Source of the DNA: Myxococcales bacterium
GTDB lineage: Bacteria; Myxococcota_A; Polyangia; Polyangiales; Polyangiaceae
Assembly (NCBI GenBank): GCA_016712525.1
Contig: JADJQX010000008.1
Coordinates: 806,001 to 870,000, forward strand
Length of the DNA: 64,000 nucleotides
Reading direction: 5' to 3'
Under the pieces are notes generated by a model that searched no databases, was not told the DNA's origin, and worked only from the letters and a program-made list of their open reading frames with translations. Shown here in pieces: positions 1 to 9,089 of the stretch. How positions within the stretch are numbered: the stretch's first letter is position 1; each line of letters begins with the position of its first letter. A program made the position numbers and the translations under genes.

Positions 1-116
1 TCGCTTGCCGAAACGAAAAGGTGTCAGGATCCGAGGACCTAAGAATACGCGCCCTATGTAGCACGGGGCATGCACATGTAGGCAAAGCTGCTACGGTCTG
101 GGTTTAGGAGCTGCCC

Positions 117-1016
117 ATGCGCGTCGTCTCGCCTGCCGTCTTCGCCACGACCTCCCTCGTGCTCGCCCTCGCCGTCGGGGGGTGCGCGTCCGAGGTGGAA
201 GAGACGACCTCGATCGAGAGCCCGCTCACGGGCACGCGCGCCCGGGTCGTCCCCTTGGACGACACCTCGCGAGCCGCGTGCCGTGCCGAGGCCGAACGGA
301 TCTGCACCGAGGGCGAGGCCCGAGCCGCGGCGGCCAAGTGCGGGCGGCAGGGCGCGAGCGGCAAGGTGGTCGTCTCGGCGAGCTCCGGCCCGTGCAAAGA
401 GACCGGCCCTGCGTACCCCAGCGTCGAGGCGTGCGCGAGCCCTCACACGCTCGACTGCTCGTTCTACTCGGCGTGCCTCGAGCGCTCGACCCCCTGCGGA
501 GACGCGGGGTATGCCCTCGGGTTCGGCGAGAAATACTGCACCGCGTTTCGGTCCGCGAAGCTCTCTCCCACGGGCCAGAAGTGGGTCGAACGAACGATGC
601 ACTGCCTCCAAGAGGCCCTCGTCCCCGAGGTGCTCGCCGCGGGCAGCCTCTCGAGCCCGCGCGCCTCGGCGGCTCGCTGCGAAGAGGTGTTCGACAAGGC
701 CTTCGCCTCGCACCCCGCCTGCTACACCGCGAAGGAAAGCTCGGTGTGCTTCCTCCCGCCGAGTGACGTCGTCACCGTGCTCGACACCATCGGGATTCGC
801 GAGCTCCTCACGCGACGCACCGGCGCCCAGATGACGCACACGGTGGGCCTCTGCGTCGCGCAGATCACGCGGCGCATCCTCGGCCTCGGCACGAAGGCGA
901 AGGGCTCGACCGCTCGGGACGCGATGGAGGACGACGCGCCCGAGGCCGCCCTGACCCGCGAAGAGCTCGAGGCGATGCTCGCGGAGTGGAAGAAGCTCGA
1001 CACGACCGCGCGCTGA
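117..1016 (+). CDS. Cys-rich putative lipoprotein, function unknown
   Basis: A 299-residue protein. It has a lipoprotein-type signal: a hydrophobic stretch at about 8-20 and a VGGC lipobox with Cys23. It should therefore be secreted and lipidated. The mature part carries well over a dozen cysteines, including C-x8-C and paired Cys patterns, which suggests a disulfide-stabilised envelope protein. The C-terminal 50 residues are charged and helical, with a Glu/Leu-rich end. A purine-rich TAGGAG lies 7 bases before the ATG and supports this start. No family is recognised. The next gene, on the opposite strand, is also a lipoprotein and ends nearby, so transcription converges here. Confidence 0.75.
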   Translation: MRVVSPAVFATTSLVLALAVGGCASEVEETTSIESPLTGTRARVVPLDDTSRAACRAEAERICTEGEARAAAAKCGRQGASGKVVVSASSGPCKETGPAYPSVEACASPHTLDCSFYSACLERSTPCGDAGYALGFGEKYCTAFRSAKLSPTGQKWVERTMHCLQEALVPEVLAAGSLSSPRASAARCEEVFDKAFASHPACYTAKESSVCFLPPSDVVTVLDTIGIRELLTRRTGAQMTHTVGLCVAQITRRILGLGTKAKGSTARDAMEDDAPEAALTREELEAMLAEWKKLDTTAR

Positions 1017-1102
1017 GGCGCGGCGCCCCGCGCGTGGAGACCCACCGGGCATCACCGCAAATCGATGATCTCACTCCGTATTTTCGCCTTGGAGAACGGG
1101 CC

Positions 1103-1972
1103 TCAGCGGCGCGGCGGGAAGGCCGGCGCGCCCGCCCCGGACGGGTACGAGAATGACGGCTCGGTCGCCACCTCGGTGCCCACCGCGAGCGTGCCCGGTT
1201 CGATCGCGATGGCCTTCCCGGAGCCGAACGCGAGCAGCTTGCCGCCGGAGTGCGAGAGGCCGGTGAACGGGGCCATGCTCTGCTTCGACGGAGGCACGAG
1301 CGGGCGCCCGTCGGGCCCGACCTCGACCACGCAGTCGTAGGCACCTTCGCACTTGGCTCCGTAGGCGTTGATGGTGACGAAGAGGCGGCGTCCTATGCGG
1401 GTCAAATCGCCCGGGAACCCGACGTTCACGAGCGCGTCCGAGGTGAGGATCGTGCGCGCGGCCGTCGTCCGGTCGATCGAGACGAACTGCATGCCCACGT
1501 ACCCGACGAGCTCCTCTTTGCCGGCGACGATCGCCGTCGCGAGGGACGCGGGGAGCTGGACGTTCGACCGCGCGACCTCGGTGCATCCCACGTCGGAAGT
1601 CCACTTCGTGAGGACGTAGTCGCCGGCGACGTAGACCGTGCCGTCGTCGAAGACGGCCACTTCGCCCGAGTACGGGCACGCGGTGGAGGTGAGCGCCACG
1701 AAGGTGTGCCCTGGCACCGTGAACGAGTAGAGCTTGCCGCTCGCGAGCACGTACGACACGGACACGTCGTCCGGGTTGGGACCTGCGTCGGCGGCGTCGA
1801 TGGGCGGTGCGGCGTCGACCTCGGCGTCCTTCGGGGGCGGCGGGGGCGGAGGCCTCGAGGTCGAGGTCGTGGCCGAGGGAGCGGGCTCGGGCTCGATCGC
1901 CACCACGAAGTCGAGGCCACAGCCGACCAGCGCTGCGCCCAGTGCGATCCCCACCACCCATCCACGACCCAT
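1103..1972 (-). CDS. Putative lipoprotein with propeller-like repeats
   Basis: A 289-residue protein with a short signal sequence and a lipobox at Cys18 (ALVGC). A low-complexity linker with seven prolines and several Asp/Ala repeats follows (about residues 30-65). The rest is rich in beta-strand segments such as VAVFDDGTVYVAG and IAIEPGTLAVG, which read like repeated blades of a WD/NHL-type propeller. The layout and several phrases resemble the two coupled lipoproteins at 41133-43024, so it is probably a distant member of that family. Substrate and function are unknown. The upstream region lies between this gene and acyP, which is on the same strand. Confidence 0.7.
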   Translation of the reverse strand: MGRGWVVGIALGAALVGCGLDFVVAIEPEPAPSATTSTSRPPPPPPPKDAEVDAAPPIDAADAGPNPDDVSVSYVLASGKLYSFTVPGHTFVALTSTACPYSGEVAVFDDGTVYVAGDYVLTKWTSDVGCTEVARSNVQLPASLATAIVAGKEELVGYVGMQFVSIDRTTAARTILTSDALVNVGFPGDLTRIGRRLFVTINAYGAKCEGAYDCVVEVGPDGRPLVPPSKQSMAPFTGLSHSGGKLLAFGSGKAIAIEPGTLAVGTEVATEPSFSYPSGAGAPAFPPRR

Positions 1973-2064
1973 GCCCTCATGCTACGCGAGATCGCACGGG
2001 GGTCACGGGCTACCGCGCTCCGCGCTCGAACCGCCACGCGCCGGGCCCGGGGCGTGACCCAAAC

Positions 2065-2343
2065 TCACTCGAGGATGGAAAACTCAGGAAATTCGCCGGT
2101 ATAGCCACGCCAGCGGACGTCGACGGCGTCGACCCGGGCCGCCGAGGGACCGTGGTTCGCCCACCCCGTGAGCTCCTTGATGGCGTCCTCGTCGCCTTCG
2201 GCGAGCACCTCGACGCTGCCGTCGTTGCGGTTCTTCACCCACCCGGTGATGCCGAGACGCCGGGCTTCGCGCTGCGTCGCCGCACGAAAAAAGACCCCTT
2301 GGACCCGCCCCCGAACGATGAGAACCACGCGCTTTTGAGCCAT
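2065..2343 (-). CDS. acyP: Acylphosphatase
   Basis: A 92-residue protein of normal family length. Acylphosphatases hydrolyse carboxyl-phosphate bonds in small acyl phosphates in the cytoplasm. The diagnostic GRVQGVFFR loop ends at Arg20, the phosphate-binding residue. The second signature, GWVKNRNDGSVEV, contributes the catalytic Asn38. The ferredoxin-like alpha/beta sandwich pattern covers the whole chain. The gene is divergent from the DUF2760-Hsp70 operon, with about 140 bases between the starts, so promoters for both probably lie there. Nothing links its function to the neighbours. Confidence 0.93.
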   Translation of the reverse strand: MAQKRVVLIVRGRVQGVFFRAATQREARRLGITGWVKNRNDGSVEVLAEGDEDAIKELTGWANHGPSAARVDAVDVRWRGYTGEFPEFSILE

Positions 2344-2481
2344 TCTGCGGCGAGAACGTAGCCGAAAACCCGTGGACTATGCAACCTTCGGAAACGACCG
2401 CGAGCCGATTCCCCCTCGGGCCGGCGCGGGCGCCTCCCCGGCCACTTCCCCGCCCGTTTCGGCTGGACTACGCTCCGCGCC

Positions 2482-3045
2482 GTGGCCCCCCTGTCCGACC
2501 TGCCCTTCCCGACGCGCTTCTTCCTGGCGTTTTCCTGCTTTTTCCGGGTCCTCTTCGACGGAGCCTTCGCCGCCCGGGTGTTCGCCGTGCAAGACGGCAT
2601 GCCCGAGCCCAAGGCGCTTCCCCCGGCTCCCGAGCCGAAGCCCGAGCCGAAACCCGAGCCGAAGCCTACCCCGGACGCGGCCCTGAGCCTGCTCGCGCTC
2701 CTCCAACGCGAAGGGCGGCTCGTGGACTTCTTGCTCGAGGACGTCGAAGGCGCCGCCGACGCGGACATCGGAGCCGCCGCGCGGGTCGTGCACTCGGGGT
2801 GCCGCAAGGCCCTGAAAGACCACGTCGACCTCGAGCCGATCCACCCCGCCGACGAGGGGACGAAGGTCACGCTCCCATCGGGCTTCGACGCCAAGACCAC
2901 GAAGCTCACGGGCAACGTCGCCGGAGACGGCCCCTACGAGGGAACGCTCAAGCACAGAGGGTGGAAGGCCACCGCCGTGAAGCTCCCCCACGCCGTCGAG
3001 GGTCACGACGCCTCGGTGGTCGCGCAGGCCGAGGTCGAGCTTTGA
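2482..3045 (+). CDS. DUF2760 domain protein, first gene of Hsp70 operon
   Basis: A 187-residue protein with a GTG start. The N-terminus is hydrophobic and aromatic (about 8-34) and may be an amphipathic or membrane-contacting helix. A linker of PEPK repeats follows (about 45-62). The conserved DUF2760 domain occupies roughly 65-187, with the family phrases LLQREGRLVDFL, IGAAARVVHSGC, LTGNV and KHRGW. DUF2760 genes are known to sit beside unusual Hsp70 genes; the biochemical role is unknown. Its TGA overlaps the TTG start of Hsp70-A (TTGA), so the two are probably translationally coupled and may act together as cofactor and chaperone. That pairing is inferred from gene order. Confidence 0.88.
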   Translation: MAPLSDLPFPTRFFLAFSCFFRVLFDGAFAARVFAVQDGMPEPKALPPAPEPKPEPKPEPKPTPDAALSLLALLQREGRLVDFLLEDVEGAADADIGAAARVVHSGCRKALKDHVDLEPIHPADEGTKVTLPSGFDAKTTKLTGNVAGDGPYEGTLKHRGWKATAVKLPHAVEGHDASVVAQAEVEL

Positions 3046-4883
3046 GCCGCTACGTCGTCGGGATCGATCTCGGCACCACCCACTCGGCCCTCGCGTACGC
3101 CGAGCTCGCCGAGGGTGGCGCGGGCGAGGTGAAGGTGCTCGACATCCCTCAGCTCGTCGCCAAAGGGACCGTCGGAGAGAAGGCCCTCCTGCCCTCGTTC
3201 CACTACGCCCCGCACGCCTCCGACGGGGCCATGCCCCTCCCGTGGGACGAACGCCGCGCGCACGTCGTGGGGGAGCTCGCGCGGGCGCGGGGTGTCGAGG
3301 CTCCGGGCCGAGTGGTCACGAGCGCCAAGAGCTGGCTCTCTCACGCCGGCATCGATCGTCGCGCGGCCCTCCTCCCCCTCGGTGCCCCCGAGGACGTCGA
3401 GAAGGTGAGCCCGGTGGAGGCCTCGTTCCGCTACCTCGAGCACATCGCCGACGCGTGGGAGCACGGCGTGGCGAAGGGCGATCCGGAGCTCGCGCTCGCG
3501 CGCCAGGAGGTGGTCCTCACGGTGCCGGCGTCGTTCGACGCGGCGGCGCGTGAGCTCACCGTCGAGGCCGCGTACGCCGCGGGCCTCGAGAACGTCACGC
3601 TGCTCGAAGAGCCTCAGGCCGCCCTCTACGCGTGGCTCGCGGCCCGAGGCGACGCGTGGCGAAAAGAGATCCGCGTCGGAGACGTGCTGCTCGTCTGCGA
3701 CGTGGGCGGCGGCACGACCGACTTCTCCGCCATCTGCGCGACCGAGCGCGAGGGCGCCCTCGAGCTCCGTCGGGTCGCCGTGGGCGATCACATCCTCCTC
3801 GGAGGAGACAACATGGACCTCGCCCTGGCGCACGTCGCGACGCAGAAGCTCGTCGCGCAGGGCAAAGAGATCGATCGCCAGCAACAAGCCCAGCTCGCCC
3901 ACGCGGCGCGCGCGGCCAAAGAGGCCTTGCTCTCGGAAGGAGCGCCCGAGAGCGCGCCCATCGCGATCGCGTCGCGGGGCTCGAAGCTCGTCGGAGGCAC
4001 GCTGCGCACCGAGCTCGTCCGCGGCGAGGTCGAGGCGACGTTGGTCGATGGCTTCTTCCCGGTCGTCGCGTCGTCGGCGCGGCCCGTCTCTCGGCCTCGC
4101 GTGGGCCTCCAGCAGCTCGGCCTGCCCTACGCCCAAGATCCCGCCATCACGCGGCACCTCGCGTCGTTCCTCGCTCGCCAAAAAGACGCGCTCTCCACGC
4201 TCGAGGGAGCGAGCCCGAGGCCTCCGGCCGAGCTCCTCCTGCCGGACCTCGTGCTCTTCAACGGCGGCGTCATGAAGAGCGCGACCTTGCGCGGGCGCGT
4301 GCGAAGCTGCCTCGACACGTGGCTCGCGGCCCAAGGGCGCTCGCCGGTCCGTGAGCTCGAAGGCGCCGATCTCGACCTCGCCGTGGCCCGCGGAGCCGCC
4401 GCCTATGCGCTCACAAAGCACGGAAAAGGTTTGAGAATTCGCGGAGGTACGGCCAGGTCGTACTACGTGGGCATCGAGGGTGCCGCGCCCGCCGTCCCGG
4501 GCATCGCGCCCCCCCTCAGCGCGCTCTGCGTGGCGCCGTTCGGTCTCGAAGAAGGGAGCCCCCCGGTGGAGCTCTCGCTCGATCTCGGCGCGGTCGTCGG
4601 CGAGAAGGTCTCGTTCCGGTTCTTCGGCTCGTCGACCCGACGCGACGACGTCATCGGCACCGAGCTCGACGTCGGACCGAGCGCGGGCCTCGAGGAGCTG
4701 TCGCCGGTGGAGGTCGAGCTGCCTGCCGAGGGGCGCGCGCCGGGCGAGCTCGTGCCCGTACGCCTCGCGTCCAGCGTGACCGAGGTGGGCACCTTGCTGG
4801 TGGAGGCCGTTCCCGTCGCGCCTAGGTTCCCTGGAGAGCGGTGGAAGGTCGAGCTCGGTGTGCGGGAGAGCGACGGGTCGTGA
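3042..4883 (+). CDS. Hsp70-family chaperone A
   Basis: A 613-residue Hsp70-type ATPase. The TTG start at 3042 is chosen because it places the phosphate-1 motif IDLGTTHS at residues 8-15, as in other Hsp70s, and overlaps the DUF2760 stop. Also visible are VPASFDAAARELT, the phosphate-2 motif CDVGGGTTD (near 218-227), the adenosine motif FNGGV (near 405) and the connect-2 motif DLAVARGAA (near 444). About 170 residues of beta-rich C-terminus follow, shorter than the DnaK substrate domain plus lid. This is a divergent, HscA/HscC-like member rather than the housekeeping DnaK. No dnaJ or grpE lies beside it. It is coupled downstream to a second Hsp70 through a GTGA overlap. Confidence 0.93.
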   Translation: MSRYVVGIDLGTTHSALAYAELAEGGAGEVKVLDIPQLVAKGTVGEKALLPSFHYAPHASDGAMPLPWDERRAHVVGELARARGVEAPGRVVTSAKSWLSHAGIDRRAALLPLGAPEDVEKVSPVEASFRYLEHIADAWEHGVAKGDPELALARQEVVLTVPASFDAAARELTVEAAYAAGLENVTLLEEPQAALYAWLAARGDAWRKEIRVGDVLLVCDVGGGTTDFSAICATEREGALELRRVAVGDHILLGGDNMDLALAHVATQKLVAQGKEIDRQQQAQLAHAARAAKEALLSEGAPESAPIAIASRGSKLVGGTLRTELVRGEVEATLVDGFFPVVASSARPVSRPRVGLQQLGLPYAQDPAITRHLASFLARQKDALSTLEGASPRPPAELLLPDLVLFNGGVMKSATLRGRVRSCLDTWLAAQGRSPVRELEGADLDLAVARGAAAYALTKHGKGLRIRGGTARSYYVGIEGAAPAVPGIAPPLSALCVAPFGLEEGSPPVELSLDLGAVVGEKVSFRFFGSSTRRDDVIGTELDVGPSAGLEELSPVEVELPAEGRAPGELVPVRLASSVTEVGTLLVEAVPVAPRFPGERWKVELGVRESDGS

Positions 4884-7645
4884 GCCTCCGGCACGGCGTC
4901 GCGCTCGGCGTCGACCTCGGGACCTCGAACACCGTGGTCGGCTTCGTGCTGCCCGGAGAGACGCTCCCCCGCGTGCTCTCGATCCCGCAGCGAGTGGCGG
5001 CGCACACCGAAGAGGCCCGCGAGCTCTTGCCCTCGACCCTCTACGCGCCCATCGCGGGTGAGGTCGCCGGAGATCCCGGTTTTTTCCCAGGGGCGTTCGC
5101 GAAGGCGCGCGCCGGCGAGGTGCCCTCCCGAGGGGTTCCGAGCCACAAGAGCTGGCTCGGGCACGCCGCGGCCGACCGCCGCGCAGCCATCCTGCCGTTC
5201 GGGATCTCGGAGGACCTCGCCGGCCCACGCATCTCTCCGTGCGACGCCGCGCACCGCGTGCTCGAGCACGTGCATCATGCATGGATGGCCGCGCACCCCG
5301 AGAGGCCGCTCGGCGAGGCGATCGTCGCCCTCACGGTGCCGGCCTCGTTCGACGACGACGCGCGCGAGCTCACGCGCATCGCGGCCGAGCGCGCGGGGCT
5401 CGGGCCAAGCCTTCGCCTGCTGGAAGAGCCGGTGGCGGCGCTCTACGACTACCTCTCCCGCGACGACGCCGAGGCCACGCTCGCGGGCCTGCCCGAGGGC
5501 TCGCTCGTCCTCGTGTGCGACGTGGGAGGGGGGACGACCGACCTCTCGCTCGTGCGCATCGAGCACCACGAAGGGAGCCCGACGCTCACCCGTGTCGCGA
5601 GCGGGAGGCACCTCCTCCTCGGCGGCGACAACATGGACCTCGCGCTCGCACACGCGCTCGAGGACCGCTTCGTCCAGGCCGGGGACAAGCTCTCTCCGGC
5701 CCGCTTCGGAGAGCTCGCGGCGTCGTGCCGCGCGGCGAAGGAGCGGCTCTTCTCGACCGACGCCGTCGAAGCCAACGTGACGTTGCTCGGCCAAGGCTCG
5801 AAGCTCGTGGGGGGGTCCCGTACGGCGACGCTCTCGAGGGCTCTCGCCGAGGAGATCGTCTCGGCGGGCTTCTTCCCCGTGGTCGCGCGCGGCGAGGCTC
5901 CACGCGGTCCGACCACCGCGCTCCGCGGCCTGGGATTGCCCTACGAGCGCGACCCGGCCGTCACACGGCACGTCGCTGCGTTCCTCGCCCGGCACGCATC
6001 CGAGGGGCACGTGCGGGCGATTTTCCTGAACGGCGGGGTATTTCGCGCGGACCGACTGAGACGCGCGCTGACGATGGGGCTCGCGGCGTGCTTCGAGACC
6101 GAGCCCGTGCTGCTCCCGAACCCGGATCCGGATCTCGCGGTCGCGCGGGGGGCGGCCATCTACGCGCGCCTCCTCGCCCGTGGCGACGGAGCCAAGATCC
6201 GCGGGGGCAGCGCGAGGAGCTACTTCGTGGGTGTCGGTGACGAAGGCGACGGCGTGGCGAAGGCGGTCTGCGTCGTCCCGCGGTTCGCCGAAGAGTCGGC
6301 GACCTTCGAGACGACCACGCCGTTCCTCCTTACGCTCGGCACGCGCGCGCGCTTCTCGCTCTTCGCCTCGGACGTCGACAAGAGCGAGGCGGGGACCGTC
6401 GTCGCGCTCGATGACACACGCTTTTTTCCCCTCCCCGACCTCGTCGCCAAGCTGGGGGAGCCGGGAGAGGTCGGCCGCGCCAAGGTCGTCGTCCGCGGCG
6501 AGGTCACGGCCGTGGGCACCCTCGATTTGCAGTGCGTGAACGAGCATGGGCGCGCTTTCCGCCTGTCGTTCCGCCTGGATCCGCGAGACGAGGGCACACC
6601 CTCCCTGCCTCCCGCATCCATCCTCCCCCCCGCACCGGTAAGCCACGCGTCGAACCGCCCGACGCGGGCCCACTCGTCCCCGGCGCGAGACCGCGCGATC
6701 GAGCTCGTGACCGCCGTGTTCGGGAAGAAGGCCGACGAGGGCGCCCGAGCCACCAAGGACCTCCCGCGCGAGCTCGAGAAGGTCCTCGGCGAGAAGGGCA
6801 CCTGGCCGGTCGATACGGCCCGGGCCATCGCCGACGTCTTGCTCGCGAACCCGGGCTCTCGAAAGCGCAGCGCCGATCACGAGCGGGTGTGGTTCCAGCT
6901 CGTCGGCCACGGCCTACGCCCGGGCCGAGGCTTCGAGGGTGACGCCGCGCGCGTGGCGTCGTTCGAGAAGACGTGGGACGGGAAGCTCGGCTTCCCCGAC
7001 GAGCCACGCGGGTTCGCGGCGTTCTTCGTCGCGTTTCGTCGCGTCGCGCCCGGCCTCTCGCGTCGCGTGCAAGAGAGCATCGGCGACTACGCGGCGAGCG
7101 TGCTCGCCCCGAACGAAGCGAACCCGAAGCGCCCGAAGCGCATGCCCGACGCCCAAGACGAGCTCGTCCACCTCGCGGCCAGCCTCGAGCGTGTGCCGCT
7201 TCGGCTCCGCGGGCTCTTCGGAGAGTGGCTCTTCGACCGCGTGCGCGCGAAGGACGACCCCCGCCTCTGGGACGCGCTCGGAAAGATCGGCGCGAGGGTG
7301 CCGAGCTACGGCTCCTTGCACGAGGTGCTGCCCGTGAGCCAAATCGAGCCGTGGCTCGAGCGTCTCGTGCGGTCCGAGTGGAAGAAGGACACCCGCGCGC
7401 TCTCCCGAGCCGCATGCCTTCTGGCGCGAGCCACCGGGGACCGCACACGCGACGTGTCGGAGCGTGTGCGCAAGACGACCCTCGCGAAGCTCGAGGCGGC
7501 GCGGGCGGTCCCGAACGAGCCATGGCTGCGCATGGTGCGCGAGGTGGTGCTCCCGGAGGACGCGCTCGCCGAGGTCGGGCTCTTCGACGACGACCTCCCG
7601 CCAGGTCTCACGCTCGTGCGAGACGCCGACGGAGAGGGCCCGTGA
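4880..7645 (+). CDS. Hsp70-family chaperone B with DUF3731-like C-terminal domain
   Basis: A 921-residue protein. The GTG start overlaps the Hsp70-A stop (GTGA) and puts VDLGTSNT at about 11-18. The Hsp70 nucleotide-binding motifs are all present: VPASFDDDARELT, CDVGGGTTD (near 213), LNGGV (near 382), DLAVARGAA (near 418) and GGSARSYFVG (near 441). A beta-type region reaches about residue 575. A long helical extension (about 600-880) with phrases such as RVWFQLVGHGLRPG and LRGLFGEWLFDRV matches the DUF3731 type known on some Hsp70 homologues. It is much longer than DnaK. It presumably works with Hsp70-A and the DUF2760 protein; clients are unknown. Confidence 0.92.
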   Translation: MSLRHGVALGVDLGTSNTVVGFVLPGETLPRVLSIPQRVAAHTEEARELLPSTLYAPIAGEVAGDPGFFPGAFAKARAGEVPSRGVPSHKSWLGHAAADRRAAILPFGISEDLAGPRISPCDAAHRVLEHVHHAWMAAHPERPLGEAIVALTVPASFDDDARELTRIAAERAGLGPSLRLLEEPVAALYDYLSRDDAEATLAGLPEGSLVLVCDVGGGTTDLSLVRIEHHEGSPTLTRVASGRHLLLGGDNMDLALAHALEDRFVQAGDKLSPARFGELAASCRAAKERLFSTDAVEANVTLLGQGSKLVGGSRTATLSRALAEEIVSAGFFPVVARGEAPRGPTTALRGLGLPYERDPAVTRHVAAFLARHASEGHVRAIFLNGGVFRADRLRRALTMGLAACFETEPVLLPNPDPDLAVARGAAIYARLLARGDGAKIRGGSARSYFVGVGDEGDGVAKAVCVVPRFAEESATFETTTPFLLTLGTRARFSLFASDVDKSEAGTVVALDDTRFFPLPDLVAKLGEPGEVGRAKVVVRGEVTAVGTLDLQCVNEHGRAFRLSFRLDPRDEGTPSLPPASILPPAPVSHASNRPTRAHSSPARDRAIELVTAVFGKKADEGARATKDLPRELEKVLGEKGTWPVDTARAIADVLLANPGSRKRSADHERVWFQLVGHGLRPGRGFEGDAARVASFEKTWDGKLGFPDEPRGFAAFFVAFRRVAPGLSRRVQESIGDYAASVLAPNEANPKRPKRMPDAQDELVHLAASLERVPLRLRGLFGEWLFDRVRAKDDPRLWDALGKIGARVPSYGSLHEVLPVSQIEPWLERLVRSEWKKDTRALSRAACLLARATGDRTRDVSERVRKTTLAKLEAARAVPNEPWLRMVREVVLPEDALAEVGLFDDDLPPGLTLVRDADGEGP

Positions 7646-7655
7646 GGCAGGTTCC

Positions 7656-7922
7656 ATGAGCGAGATCCTGGTGGTGGTCGAGGCCGCGTACGACGTGCGC
7701 GGTGGCACCGAGCTCGCGCCTCGCATCAGCGCGCCCGAGGGAAAGCGGGGCGCCATCCACGTGCGCCTCGAGCGGCCCGACGGCTCGACGCTCGAGGCGC
7801 GCGCCGAGCTCGTGGTGGCGCACGTCTCCGGACCGAGGCCCCCGTTCGCCATCGTGAGGGTGCTCGGGCTCGGCGCGGCCGACGTGCCCGCGGGGACCCG
7901 GGTCGTCGCGCTCGAGCCGTGA
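7656..7922 (+). CDS. Small conserved-looking protein downstream of Hsp70 operon
   Basis: An 88-residue ORF starting 10 bases after the Hsp70-B stop, with AGG upstream of its ATG, so it is very likely the fourth gene of the same transcript. The sequence is beta-rich, with no membrane segment or signal peptide: MSEILVVVEAAYDVRGG at the start, a middle region HVRLERPDGSTLEARAEL, and a hydrophobic end. The overall look is of a small single-domain beta sandwich or barrel. No family is recognised. A job as cofactor or assembly factor for the DUF2760/Hsp70 pair is only an inference from position. Confidence 0.72.
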   Translation: MSEILVVVEAAYDVRGGTELAPRISAPEGKRGAIHVRLERPDGSTLEARAELVVAHVSGPRPPFAIVRVLGLGAADVPAGTRVVALEP

Positions 7923-7980
7923 CACACGACGGGCCGCTTTCGAGCCGGCCAGCGCCGCCGCTTTCTGCTACCTCTCGGGC

Positions 7981-9009
7981 GTGCCGGCTCATCGTCGCCG
8001 TTCGCGCTTCGTGCGCGCCATGCTCGTGCGCGGCCGCATCGCCGCCTACGTAGCGAAGAGGCTCGGGCCGGCCCTCGCGGTCATGGCGACGTACACCGTG
8101 CTCGCCACCGCCCTCGTGCGCTGGGACACGGCGCGCGCGGGCGCGAAGCTCCCCGACGTGACCGCGAGCGTCTACGCGATTTACACGCAGCTCTTCTTCG
8201 AGCCGACCGACCCGCTCCCCGCGACTCCCCTGTCACGCGTGCTCTTCTTCGTGACCCCGCTCTTCGGCGCGGTGCTCGTGGGAGAGGGCATCGCCAAGGT
8301 CGGTGGGGAGGTGCTCGAGGGCGAGCGACGCCACGCGCTCTGGGTGAGGATCATGACGGAAACACTGAAGGATCATGTGGTCGTGTGTGGTCTCGGGCAC
8401 GTGGGCTACCGCGTGATCGAGGAGCTTCGCGCCCTCGGCGAGGACGCGGTCGGCATCGAACGTGAGCCCTCCGAGTTCGTGCGCACGCTGCGCGACGAGG
8501 GGGTTCCCGTACACGTGGGTGACGCACGGCGCGACGAGCTGCTCGCCGGCACGGGCATCGCGAAGGCCAAGGCGGTCGTCTGCGCCACGAACGACGATCT
8601 CGCGAACCTCGAGATCGCCCTCGACGCGAAGCGCATGAACCCGAACATCCGGGTGGTCATGCGCATGTTCGACCAGCGACTCGCTGCCAAGGTCGGCGGG
8701 GCGCTCGAGCTCGACCAGAGCTTTTCCACGTCAGCTCTGTCCGCGCCGGTGATCGCCCTCTCCGCGCGGCTCGCCGGGGTGAAGAGCGCGTACCGGCTCG
8801 ACGGGCGAACCCGCGTCGTATGCGAGATCGTCGCGCCCGCGCGAGCGAGGGGTCGCACGATCGAAGACCTGGAGCGGACCTTCGACCTCCGGGTGCTCCG
8901 CGTGAAGGACGCCACCGGGTACACACGCGCCACGGGCGCGAAGGTGATCGCCGAGGGGGACGGGCTCGTGCTCGACGCCGACGCCGAGGAGCTCTCGGGC
9001 CTCGTGTGA
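7981..9009 (+). CDS. TrkA-N (RCK) domain membrane protein, ion-channel-like
   Basis: A 342-residue protein from a GTG start; an ATG at 8020 is an alternative. The N-terminal 110 residues hold two hydrophobic segments (about 32-50 and 84-104), the usual layout of a two-TM potassium channel. The loop between them reads YAIYTQLFFEPTDPLP and lacks the TVGYG potassium selectivity filter. From about 131 there is a Rossmann RCK/TrkA-N domain with the nucleotide-binding GLGHVG at 138-143, the acidic IERE strand end and DARRDE. A TrkA-C-like domain closes the chain. It could be a filter-less relative that transports something else or acts as a sensor. It follows the Hsp70 operon on the same strand, with a 58-base gap. 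Confidence 0.82.
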   Translation: MPAHRRRSRFVRAMLVRGRIAAYVAKRLGPALAVMATYTVLATALVRWDTARAGAKLPDVTASVYAIYTQLFFEPTDPLPATPLSRVLFFVTPLFGAVLVGEGIAKVGGEVLEGERRHALWVRIMTETLKDHVVVCGLGHVGYRVIEELRALGEDAVGIEREPSEFVRTLRDEGVPVHVGDARRDELLAGTGIAKAKAVVCATNDDLANLEIALDAKRMNPNIRVVMRMFDQRLAAKVGGALELDQSFSTSALSAPVIALSARLAGVKSAYRLDGRTRVVCEIVAPARARGRTIEDLERTFDLRVLRVKDATGYTRATGAKVIAEGDGLVLDADAEELSGLV

Positions 9010-9089
9010 CAGGTCCGCGCGGAGCGATCGGCGCGCCTCGAACGCACGCGGAACGCCCGAATTTTCCGAACGTCGTGTAACCTTCCCCC

